From positions 8,528,001-8,592,000 of the forward strand of contig NC_135791.1 of the NCBI RefSeq assembly GCF_051106095.1: a stretch of DNA of 64,000 nt, given 5' to 3'. Under the pieces are notes generated by a model that saw only the letters and a list, made by a program, of their open reading frames with translations, was not told the DNA's origin and searched no databases. The stretch is from Pogona vitticeps (lineage: Eukaryota > Chordata > Lepidosauria > Squamata > Agamidae). Shown here piece by piece: positions 55,320-64,000 of this stretch. A program made the position numbers and the translations under genes. The first letter of the stretch is position 1. The number at the start of each line of letters is the position of its first letter.

Positions 55320-56500
55320 ATTGTGTGGATTTTCGTTCGCGTCAACACAGCCCTGAATCTGTTCGGCTGGGATACGGGTCGGTTACTTTGTGGCGATAGG
55401 CGGGGTTAGGGTTAAGTCGATCTACTGCGTGCGTGCGTGTGCGTGTGAAAAGAATCGGAGGCACTTGCCCTTTAAACCGATCCGACTCCCCGGGCCGCGG
55501 CGTAACACGATCTTCACGTGACCGCCATGCAAGCCCGTGTGTCGCGCAGATCGACAGGGAGGACGGCGCGGGAGGGAAAGCGCGCTCGCCCGTCGGTTGC
55601 GCGCGGAGGGAAGCTTAAGCCGGGAAATGTGACCGGCGGTGGCCCGGAGATCGGGGCGGACACATCGGAGGCGGCTTCCCCCAGATTCTTGTGTCTCTCC
55701 CCCCCCCCCCAAGCTCTCGGTTTCCGCGTCTGCTTCCTCCTTCCTCGGAGGAGGAGGGCGGCTTGCTGGTCTCCTCCTCCTCCTCCTGCTTCCCCCCCCC
55801 CCAAGGTAACGTCCCTCTTCCAACATGCCCGAGCAGATCAGCGTCTCGGAGTTCGTGGCCGTGACGGCGGAGGATCTGAGCGCGCCGGCGGCGTCGAGCT
55901 TCACCTCCAAAATGCAGAAGTGCCGCGGGGCAGTGGTGGCCCTGGAAGAGGTGAGCGCGCGAGCCGGGGGGGGGGGGGACACACAGACCGCCGAGAAAAA
56001 AGGGGGTTCGAGGCAGGCGGGCCCGATTTGGGGGGGAGGAAGAGAGAGAGAGAGAGAGAGATCGGACGGGAGGAGGAAGCGGAGAGCTGATCCTGCGCCG
56101 CCCGGTTTACCGAAGGGCTGCAAAAGTCTCGGAAACTCGGCTCAACTTTTTCTGCCTTCCAGCGCACACTTTCCCTTTCGCGTCGGAAAGTGGGCGCAGG
56201 CGTCTGGTTCTCCTCCTACCTGCCGGGAGGCGGCTACTCGCGCACCTGGCCGGAGAGTTTCTTCCTAAAACCGGTTTATCCCCCCCCCCCCAAAAAAAAA
56301 AGTCATCCCGCCCTCCATGGATAGGGCTCGGAATCGAACTCGGAGCTCCCGGTTCCTGTTCTGTGCGAGTTTTCGTGTAAAGCAGGGCCATGACTTCAGC
56401 CTCGTCCGGCTCTAGCCAGGAACCAACCTCGGGCGCACCCAAGGGGGATGGAGAGCACGGGGAGCGTTCTCCGTCTCTGCGTCTTTTAACGGGGGCTTCG
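55320..56500 (+). promoter_or_regulatory. ASAP3: ASAP3 CpG-island promoter
   Basis: CpG-dense block around exon 1, beginning about 50 bp after the GAAA tract. It holds an E-box CACGTG at 55515-55520 (USF/MITF-TFE type) followed at once by ACCGCCATGC, which resembles a YY1 site on the other strand. No TATA box is obvious. The leader before 55825 contains C-runs and GGA repeats. Intron 1 begins with G-runs and a (GA)n tract at about 56040-56062. Confidence 0.75.
55825..55950 (+). CDS. ASAP3: ASAP3 first coding exon (partial gene, residues 1-42)
   Basis: Encodes MPEQISVSEFVAVTAEDL...KMQKCRGAVVALEE, very close to human ASAP3 (MPEQFSVAEFLAVTAEDL) and more distant from ASAP1 and ASAP2. Ends at a GTGAGC donor (55951) in phase 0, as expected for the start of the BAR domain. 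ASAP3 is an Arf GTPase-activating protein (BAR, PH, ArfGAP, ankyrin order in the family) acting on focal adhesions and the cytoskeleton. The ATG has A at -3. The next family exon (GDQAILQRIKK in human) was not found before 64000, so intron 1 exceeds 8 kb here. Confidence 0.92.
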
Positions 56501-56577
56501 TCTTTCTTGGGCGTCTTCTGCCGCCTCTTTCAGGAGTTGCGGGAGGAACAGAGGTAGGGAATGAGGTCGGAGTATGA

Positions 56578-57183
56578 GATTAAGTTTTTAGCCAATGCTA
56601 TTGCTCCATACGATGGTGACAGCAGCCACGAAATTAAAAGACGCCTGCTTCTTGGGAGGAAAGCGATGACAGACCTCGACAGCATCTTAAAAAGCAGAGA
56701 CCTCCACCTTGCTGACAAAGGTCCGCATAGTCAAAGCTATGTTGTTTTCCAGTAGTGATGTACAGAAGTGAGAGCTGGACCATAAAGAAGGCTGACCGCC
56801 GAAGAATTGATGCTTTTGAATTGTGGTGCTGGAGGAGGCTCTTGAGAGTCCTCTGGACTGCAGGGAGAACAAACCTATCCATTTTGAAGGAAATCAACCC
56901 TGAGTGCTCACTGGAAGGACATATCCTGAAGCTGAGGCTCCAATCCTTTGGCCATCTCATGGGAAGAAAAGACTCCCTGGAAAAGACCCTGATGTTGGGA
57001 AAGTGTGAAGGCAGGAGGAGAAGGGGACAACAGAGGACGAGATGGTTGGACAGTGTCACTGAAGCAACCAACATGAATTTGACCCAACTCTGGGAGGCAG
57101 TGGAAGACAGGAGGGCCTGGCGTGCTCTGGTCCATAGGGTCATGAAGAGTCGGGCACGACTAAACGACTAAACAACAACAAAA
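56578..57183 (+). mobile_element. BovB LINE 3' part
   Basis: [100 protein letters not shown], then the 3' tail CGACTAAACGACTAAACAAC. A 138-codon frame from 56755 is still open, so fairly young. Inserted about 630 bp after ASAP3 exon 1. Confidence 0.93.
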
Positions 57184-57919
57184 ATCGCTCCATACGCCTA
57201 CACGGCAAAAAAGCCCACTAGGTGTGCGCTTCAAGGAGAGGTCCCCTCTACCGAGGTTCTCGGATCATGTACCTGTGTGCTAACAGGGGCTACTACACAA
57301 ACATTTTCAGTTGTCTGTTTAAAAGTGTCGAAATCCAAAAGGGCATCTTATGGAGCAATAGCCCTGTAGTTTCCTGCACTCCTTGGTGTCTCTTTTCTTG
57401 GTGATTAAAATGTGTATTGAATATTTTCAGTATGTGGGCTGTTTTATTTTCCATATTGGTTAGCATATTCTTCTCAAGACACAAGTCTCTGTGGCCTGAA
57501 ATAGCTTGATTGGTATCCCACTTATTCCTGGTAATCTGTTTCTTCTGATTCTTTAAGACCTGCTTTCACTTTGCAATTTTGGACAGCCAGTTTATCACAG
57601 ATTTCTTCTCCAAAGGAATCTACCATGCTTGTGTCTGTTCTGTATTGTTATTCTGTGTATTGTTTACTTTTTTCCCCTTTGGTTTGATCCTGATCAGGTG
57701 ATATGCTCCCCTGTTGATTTTTCAGCATTCCTAATCTAGATTTAAATTTCCTTTTAATTTCTTGGATCTTATGGCAGAGAAACCTTGTTTTTCCTCACTG
57801 TTTCTTTGCATTGCTTTTATATTAGTTCTTTTTGTCACTACGTGACTGTACCTGAAAAGTTACATTTTCAATTCTAACTCCTTTTCTGTCATGTATTGTT
57901 TTTGCTACTTATGGAAGGT

Positions 57920-58015
57920 TAATATTTTATTTTATTTTATTTTATTTTATTTATTTGATTTGTATCCCGCCCATCTGGTCTATAGGACCACTCTAGGCGG
58001 CTAATAATTTTAAGA
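57920..58015 (-). mobile_element. L2-like LINE 3' tail
   Basis: Minus strand: GCCGCCTAGAGTGGTCCTAT, GACCAGATGGGCGGGATAC, AAATCAAATAAATAAAATAA. Confidence 0.7.
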
Positions 58016-58377
58016 GCTGCATCAATCAATCATTGATTCATTCACTCATCCATCTAGGCTGGCTGGCTGGCTGGCTTGTTTTCTCTGGCTCTCACTTGTG
58101 ACATCTCTCCCATCTCTGTGACATCTTCCTCCCTCCGGGAGTTGAATGCCTGACTTTGAAACCATGCTGTCTTTAACTAAAGTGGTGGCTTTCTTCAATG
58201 GGGGCTTAGCAGGAATGTGAGCTTGTATGTCCAAAAAGTCCCTGTTGTGCTCTACTTTCTGCACCACATTGGCACCCTTTGTATTGCAATGCAAGTCTGT
58301 GTTTGTTGACCGGGGAGGGGGGGCCTTACTGTTATATAATAGAAGTAGATAAAAGATTTCAGAACTCGTAGTTCTCT

Positions 58378-59262
58378 AGGTGGTTGTTGTTTAGTCGTTA
58401 AGTCATGTCCGACTCTTCATGACCCCATGGACCAGAGCACGCCAGGCCCTCCTGTCTTCCACTGCCTCCCGGAGTTTGGTCAAATTCATGTTGGCAGCTT
58501 CAATGACACTGTCCAACCATCTCATCCTCTGTCGTCCCCTTCTCCTATTGCCTTCACATTTCCCAACATCAGGGTCTTTTCCAGGGAGTCTTGTCTTCTC
58601 ATGAGATGGCCAAAGTACTGGAGCCTCAGCTTCAGGATCTGTCCTTCCAGTGAGCACTCAGGGTTGATTTCCTTCAGAACAGATAGGTTTGATCTCCTTG
58701 CAGTCCAGGGGACTCTCAAGAGCCTCCTCCAGCACCACAATTCAAAAGCATCCATTATTCGGCGGTCAGCCTTCTTTATGGTCCAGCTATACATTGCTAC
58801 TGGAAAAACCATAGCTTTTACTATGCGTACCTTTGTCGGCAAGGAGATGTCTCTGCTTTTTAAGATGCTGTCTAGGTTTGTCATCGCTTTCCTCCCAAGA
58901 AGCAGGCATCTTTTAATTTCGTGGCTGCTGTCACCATCTGCAGTGATCATGGAGCTCATGAAGGTAAACTCTGTCACTGCCTCCATATCTTCCCCTTCTA
59001 TTTGCCTTGTCGTATTCCTTTTCCAATTTTGAACCAATCAGTTGTTCCATATCCAGTTCTAACTGTTGCTTCCTGTCCCACATATAGGTTTCTCAGTAGA
59101 TAGATAAGGTGGTCAGGCACTCCCATTTCTTCAAGGACTTGCCATAGTTTGCTGTGGTCCACACAGTCAAAGGCTTTTGCATAGTCAATGAGGTAGACGT
59201 AGATGTTTTTCTGGAACTCTAGGTAATCTTTTGTAAATCTACAAAACATCTGACTCCCAGTT
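58378..59262 (-). mobile_element. BovB LINE, longest copy (about 885 bp)
   Basis: Minus strand, from high to low coordinates: EFQKNIYVYLIDYAKAFDCV, LLRNLYVGQEATVRTGYGTT, DWFKIGKGIRQG (reverse-transcriptase palm region). A deletion follows, then the C-terminal part (171-codon open frame 59037-58522, with IKRCLLLGRKAMTNLDSIL), then the 3' tail. The core YADD region is lost in the internal deletion. Confidence 0.93.
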
Positions 59263-59309
59263 ACTTAACAATAACAGTGAAAACATAATTCCCTATTCCC
59301 AGTTATCAT

Positions 59310-59600
59310 CATCTTAGAACTGCGGAGCTGAAAGGGATGCTATCATCAAGTCCAGCCCCTCTCATGGAGACCCAGTAGGGAATCGAACTCCCAGCCTCCC
59401 AACCTCTGGCTCCACAGCTGGATTACCTAAACCAGTGGTCCCCAACTTTGGGCCTCCAGATGTTCTTGGACGTCAACTCCCAGAAATCCTGGCCAGCAGA
59501 GGTGGTGGTGAAGGCTTCTGGGAGTTGTAGTCCAAGAACATCTGGAGGCCCAAGGTTGGGGACCACTGATTCCTAAACCACTGAGCTATTGTCATATTTC
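59310..59600 (-). mobile_element. tRNA-derived SINE split by a hAT-like MITE
   Basis: Minus strand: ATAGCTCAGTGGTTTAGGAA (A box), then, beyond the insertion, CTGTGGAGCCAGAGGTTGGG and GGGAGTTCGATTCCC (B box), ending GCTCCGCAGTTCTAAGAT. Head and body are separated by the element at 59433-59568. Confidence 0.8.
59433..59568. mobile_element. hAT-like palindromic MITE nested in a SINE
   Basis: CAGTGGTCCCCAACTTTGGG to CCAAGGTTGGGGACCACTG, arms of about 55 bp. Flanking ACCTAAAC and (AT)TCCTAAAC represent the duplicated target. Inserted into the tRNA-derived head of the SINE. Confidence 0.88.
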
Positions 59601-59934
59601 TGATGTGAAAGTATGGGCTGCCCAGAAGTATGTTTGTATATGGTAGGTCTGTGAGCTCCCATTGGTTTGTGCATTCAACAGAAATCTCTGTTTTGGAGCA
59701 AATTCAAAGTTGGTTCCTTGCCAAACAAAGCGTTGCATTCTAGATTAAGCAGCTGATTTCTTAACCTCACTTAACCTCTGTGCTCTGCTTGAGGCCTTCT
59801 TTCCATGAAAATAAAGGTGCTTTTGTATGTAAACCAAGTCAGTTATTTTGATCCATGAAGCAGAAATCCCTCCGAGACCTGTTTCTATCCATCCCCTAGT
59901 AATTAAAATTGTGGTACCCCTCAATCACATAAGT

Positions 59935-60072
59935 CAGTGGTTCCCAACCTTGGGTAACTCAGGTATTCTTGGACTGCAATTCCCAGAAGCCTTCACCATC
60001 AGCTGTGCTGGCCAGAGTTTCTGGGAGTTGCAGTCCAAGAACACCTGGGTTACCCAAGGTTGGGAAGCACTG
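59935..60072. mobile_element. hAT-like palindromic MITE
   Basis: CAGTGGTTCCCAACCTTGGG to CCAAGGTTGGGAAGCACTG; flanked by ACATAAGT and ACATATGT (7 of 8). Same family as the 59433 element, 370 bp away. Confidence 0.88.
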
Positions 60073-60259
60073 ACATATGTAACTATTGGTTGCCTCTTCA
60101 TATTATCCAAAAGCTGCTGTCTAAAGCAGTTTCTTCACTTTAATGATAGTACTAGTCTTAGTTGCATACCTCTACTCTGTGAGTTCTGCAGACACTGGAT
60201 TCCTACTCAGCATTCTCCAGGCGACTGAATTCGCTTGCATTATCAAGAAGATGTAAATG

Positions 60260-60533
60260 GTTGTTGTGGGTTTTTCGGGCTCTTTGGCCGTGTTCTGAAG
60301 GTTGTTCTTCCTAACATTTCACCAGTCTCTGTGGCCGGCATCTTCAGAGGACACCACTCTGTGCTCTGGTCCTCTGAAGATGCCGGAAGATGACAACAGA
60401 GTGCTGTCCTCTGAAGATGCCGGCCACAGAGACTGGTGAAACGTTAGGAAGAACAACCTTCAGAACCTGGCCAAAGAGCCCGAAAAAACCACAACAACCA
60501 TTAGATCCCGGCCGTGAAAGCCTTCACGAATAC
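60260..60533. mobile_element. Penelope-like insertion with long inverted arms and exact 12-bp target duplication
   Basis: Left arm GGGTTTTTCGGGCTCTTTGG ... CGGCATCTTCAGAGGACA; right arm is its inverted copy and ends GCCGTGAAAGCCTTCACGAA then TAC. Arms of about 100 bp with few mismatches. Exact AAGATGTAAATG at 60248-60259 and 60534-60545. Same family as 22273 and 48415. Non-coding. Confidence 0.7.
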
Positions 60534-61519
60534 AAGATGTAAATGCTCAAGATATTTTTCTGTTTAATTTTACATGTATTGTTCTTCATTATGTCTCTTG
60601 TTATTATCTCTATTCAATTTAAAATGTTATTTTATTTGCCAGTATGAACCTACCTTCCATCAGTTTTTTTTTCCTCGCTACAATTAGACACAGATATGCA
60701 GTTGGAAATGGATATAGAAGTAGAGGAAAAAGAAAATAGGTTATGCATATCTGTTAGGTAAAAGCTTAAACTACAGGCAGTGTCGTGTCACACAAGCTAT
60801 GTGAGTAAGGAAGGGTTTAGTTTCCATAGTTAAATCAAACTGGCAAAATCATACTAAAGCCACCTCTTCGTTTAGGCCAGATCCTTGTCTTTATGTTAAT
60901 CTGTACTTGAAGTTTGCAAGCCCTGTGGACTGTCAGAGTTGCTCCAGCAATTCCTCATCCTGAAGATCTGTGTTTGGCTGTTTTTGGGGAGGAGTTTGAC
61001 CTGACATTTGTGCAGTTGGAAAACCTGCTTTTTAAAATCCCTGGCTCCCAGCATCTCGAGATGTAATCCTATCAGGATTCTGATTCAGAACACAAAACCT
61101 GAGAAGCTGCTTTTAAAAAGTTTGTTCTACACAGATCTCACAAGAGATTGATTTGGTACACAAACAGGTATGAATAGGACTGCAGGCACCTCGGACATCA
61201 TTACATCTTCCCAGCCCTCCATAGCTTGCAAATCCTGCTAAGTCTTCTGTTGCAGGAGAAGTGAATGTAATGCAGCTAGAGCATTTCAAAAGCAGCACAC
61301 AAAATATTACAGAAGTGAACCTGAATCTCCAGCTGAGAGATAAGACTGTTGTCATGACTTTACCCTAAACGGAGGGGCATACAGCACAAAACAGTGTAAG
61401 TGATGAAAAGCATTTAGGGTTGGGTCTTATATATGAACAGGAGTTATCCTTGCACTTACACTCATACGATGCAGTAATTGATGGCCTCCTTAGTAGCCAG
61501 GAAAATGAATCCAAATGTA

Positions 61520-62860
61520 CAGGAATACATACTGTCCCCATTGTGTCTGCACAGAGTCAGCCAGAGCTGTAGTTGATCCCATTCATGTGAATGTAGCCAC
61601 CGCCCCTGCTTGCCCTGTGTTAATGGATACGTTTCAGTTCCTGCAGCCTGAGGACTTAGAGAGGGGAAGGCTGCCACATCTCTGCTGGACCCCTTGCCCC
61701 TCCTGGCTCATAAAAGCTGCCAGAGAAGGACTGGCTGAATTGGAGAGGATGAGAGATGAATGCCTTCTTGCAGCAGAGTACAGCCCCAGCATGCTTAAAG
61801 AAGGCAGTAGTAAGACCCTTGCTGGAAATTCCCGCCTGGGATCTCAGTATATTAGATAATGACTGGCCAGTCTCTAAGGTTACATTCTGATTTATTGAAC
61901 TTATTTAAAATAGCTTTATCCTGCCTTTCTCCTTAAAAAGGACCCAAGGTGACTTATATCATTGAAAGACAGTATTTATAGCTCAGAACGAGTTCTTGAG
62001 CACATTTTGGGGTACAGGATTGGAGCAGGTTGCGACTTTTCAGCTCCCGGGGTTTCTGGATGAGTCAAATGATCTAGATCCATTTCAATCTGGTTTCAGG
62101 CCTGGTTATGGCACAGAGACTGCTTTGGTCCCCTTGGTGGACCACCTATGCTGTGAACTGGACAGGAGGAGTGCGTCCCTGTTGGTTGGTTCTGCTGGAC
62201 CTTTCAGTAGCTTTCTATACCCTTGGCCACTGTATTCTTTTGGGCCATCTCTCTGCATTGGACCTTGGAGGGACTGTTTTAAGGTGGCTTCTGTCCTTCC
62301 TGGGGAGGAGAATTCAGAAGTGGTCTGGGGGACTTGTCCCCTATGCTATTGAACATCTACATGAAACTACTGGGAGAGATTGTATGGACATTTGGGGTTC
62401 AGTGTCCCCCGTGTGTTTATGACACCCAATTCTATCTTTCTAAGTAAATACAAGGAAGCTGCTTCAGTTCTAGATAAATAACCTTGGTGTCAGCAATAGA
62501 CTGAATGAGGGCAAATAAACTCAACAAGACAGAACCGCTCTTGGTCCGTTGAAAGGCAGATCAAAGAACAGGGATACAATATGTGCTGGATGGGTTTACA
62601 CTCCCCTTGAAAACACAGGTGTGTAGTTTGGAGGTGCTCCTGGGTTCATCAATGAGCCTGGATGCTGAGGTTTTGGTAGTGGCCAAGACTGCCTTTGCCC
62701 AGGTGCACCCACTCCTGGAAAACGTCTGGTCTGGCCATTGTGACACACACCTTAGTTGCATCCCGGATCAATTACACTAATGCACTCTATGTGGGACAGC
62801 TTTTGGAAAATGTCCAGAAGGCTTTGGAGCAGCTCTGGTGGAGGTGAGTGCCGGACTTTT
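61520..62860 (+). mobile_element. L2-like LINE, reverse transcriptase region, decayed
   Basis: LDPFQSGFRPGYGTETALVP, LVDHLCCELDR, LLDLSVAFYTLGHCILLGHL, then PLKTQVCSLEVLLGSSMSLD, AEVLVVAKTAFAQVHPLLEN: consecutive blocks of a jockey/L2-type reverse transcriptase (usual FQSGFRPGYGTETALVALVD, LLDLSAAFDTVDH). Broken by frameshifts and missing the YADD segment. Preceded by LERMRDECLLAAEYSPSML-like sequence. Confidence 0.78.
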
Positions 62861-63249
62861 GAAGGACTTATCAAGGGGGTTCCTTGAGGCATTCTGTCCT
62901 CCTCCCAGCCACATTTTGAGATTTTAGGAGAGGTCTAGGCTGGAGTTTTTATAGTGGGGATGAACTGATGGCAATGAAATTTAAAGACCTGAAAGAGCAG
63001 GTCCATTTCGCATCACACATAAAGGACCCGTGAATAAAAGACCAGAGAAAGACTAGTGAGTAAAAAGACCAGCCCCCCCAAAAGAACCCAAAATGAATCG
63101 AACATGAGTGTTTTCACTGTGCACATCCCTACTTCTACATTTTTAGTCATAATCCTGTTCTTGCACTTTTGTCTTTAACCTTTATTTGGACTTGTTTCAA
63201 GCAATAGCTGTTTCCTACTAGTAATTTGGCATTCCCTGCATATTTTAAA

Positions 63250-63640
63250 TTGATTATGCTTCATCCATGGATTTTTATTATCCTTTATCTGATTTGAATA
63301 TATCTTTCCATATTATATGATCTTCATATAGATTAAGCAGATAGGGAGGTAAAATACAGCCTTGTCTGACACCTTTGCCCGTGGGAAACCACTCTGTTTC
63401 ACTATATTCTGTCCTAATAGTAGGGTCTTGCCCAGGGTACAGGTTGTACTGAAAATGCATCAGGAAAATCTAATGTTGTACCATATCCATTTATTTTAGA
63501 ATTGTCAGAAGCTTCACTGTAATCAGTATGATTACCTATGGAACATTCTGGTAGTCAAAATATATTTGCATATATACTTCTCTAGTGCCTCTTCCTTTTC
63601 TGAATCCAGCTTGAACATCTGTCACTCCTCACTTCATGCG
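63250..63640 (-). mobile_element. Old RTE/BovB-like reverse transcriptase fragment
   Basis: Minus strand: FRKGRGTREVYMQI, then FQYNLYPGQDPTIRTEYSE, TEWFPTGKGVRQGCILPPYL, LNLYEDHII, matching RTE/BovB GFRKGRGTRD, LRNLYAGQEATVRTGHGTTD and KGVRQGCILSPCLFNLYAE. More diverged than the other BovB copies and lacking the 3' tail. Confidence 0.7.
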
Positions 63641-63759
63641 TGGAAAATGTAGCTATAGTAAAATAATGAGCATTATATGAGAAATTAATGTGATGGTCCC
63701 ATTGTTTCTGCAATTGCCATCTGTTTCTGTCTTGCTCTTCTCGTCCCCTATCCTCCCCA

Positions 63760-63965
63760 TGTTGTTGTTGTTGTTGTTGTTGCTATGTGCCCTCAGGTCA
63801 CCCATCTGAGTTATGGTGACCCTAGTAGGGTTTTAGAGCTATGTCGGACATTTAAGGAGTCTTTTTACTAGGGAGTAAAACTAAGTTTCCATGGCTGGTC
63901 AGGAATTTGAACTCACATCTTCTGAGTCATTCTTTATTCATTGCATCATCCTAGCCTCCTGTAAT
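63760..63965 (-). mobile_element. SINE-like repeat with (TTG)n
   Basis: (TTG)n at 63762-63782, then TGCCCTCAGGTCA and ATGGTGACCCTAGTAGGGTT, and AATTTGAACTCACATCTTCT, the reverse of a tRNA-type B box region. Resembles a widespread reptile SINE; a fragment of the same type lies at 32005-32060. Confidence 0.5.
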
Positions 63966-64000
63966 CTACCTGAAATCAAATCACTCATATTCAGCCTTTA

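Larger units (their letters stand above)
55951..64000 (+). other. ASAP3 intron 1 (continues beyond the window)
   Basis: No second ASAP3 exon seen. Besides the listed elements, 57190-57910, 60545-61510 and 62870-63240 hold nothing I can name. An exon-like AG|20 nt|GT at 56533-56552 was judged spurious. Confidence 0.65.

Noticed and set aside
55403-55414. Two telomere-like repeats GGGTTAGGGTTA near the ASAP3 promoter
   Set aside because: Only two units; can easily occur by chance.
55422-56123. 233-codon minus and 190-codon plus frames over the ASAP3 CpG island
   Set aside because: Same reason: GC-driven open frames with Arg/Pro/Gly-rich peptides overlapping the real ASAP3 exon 1.
56533-56552. 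Possible 20-nt ASAP3 micro-exon (TTTCAG before, GTAGGG after)
   Set aside because: Encodes ELREEQ, which has no counterpart in ASAP family proteins after LEE; 20 nt would also shift the phase-0 frame.

Overview
The window is vertebrate nuclear DNA, almost certainly from a squamate reptile (lizard or snake). BovB (RTE-clade) LINEs and the tRNA-derived Sauria SINE that shares their 3' tail occur together with CR1 and L2-like LINEs and many small palindromic DNA transposons. This mix is characteristic of Squamata.

Two host genes are present, both on the + strand. E2F2 is complete: seven coding exons from 11073 to 37754 join in frame into a 425-residue E2F transcription factor. It has a cyclin A-binding basic motif, winged-helix DNA-binding domain, dimerisation/marked box and a C-terminal transactivation/pocket-protein-binding segment. 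A CpG-island promoter (about 9.7-11.35 kb) carries two E2F sites, CCAAT boxes, a GC box and an octamer. A long 3' UTR probably ends at the poly(A) signal near 43.14 kb. Intron 4 is an AT-AC minor-spliceosome (U12) intron with consensus 5' splice site and branch point. The second gene is ASAP3, an Arf GTPase-activating protein; only its first coding exon (55825-55950) and CpG-island promoter lie in the window. The order E2F2 then ASAP3, same strand, is the order found in human 1p36.

Layout: 1-9.7 kb is intergenic DNA with palindromes, hAT-like and Tigger-like MITEs, a CR1 fragment and a BovB copy. 9.7-11.35 kb is the E2F2 promoter and exon 1. 11.36-25.96 kb is intron 1, with CR1, BovB, Sauria SINE and other SINE copies. 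25.96-37.75 kb holds exons 2-7, with Tigger-like and hAT-like MITEs in the introns and an L2-like LINE ending 63 bp before the last exon. 37.75-43.16 kb is the 3' UTR. 43.3-55.1 kb is intergenic, with BovB, CR1, a Penelope-like insertion, and a pair of long terminal-inverted-repeat elements. 55.1-56.5 kb is the ASAP3 promoter and exon 1 behind a 130-bp GAAA tract. 56.5-64 kb is ASAP3 intron 1, with three BovB copies, an L2-like LINE, nested hAT elements and a second inverted Penelope-like insertion.

No operon, CRISPR or prokaryotic feature is present. The best candidates for something new are: (i) an exact 24-bp copy of the exon 3 splice acceptor placed inside the U12 intron; (ii) two inverted Penelope-like insertions, each flanked by an exact 12-bp target duplication, plus hammerhead-like CTGANGA...GAAA cores in several repeat ends; (iii) unclassified palindromic element families.
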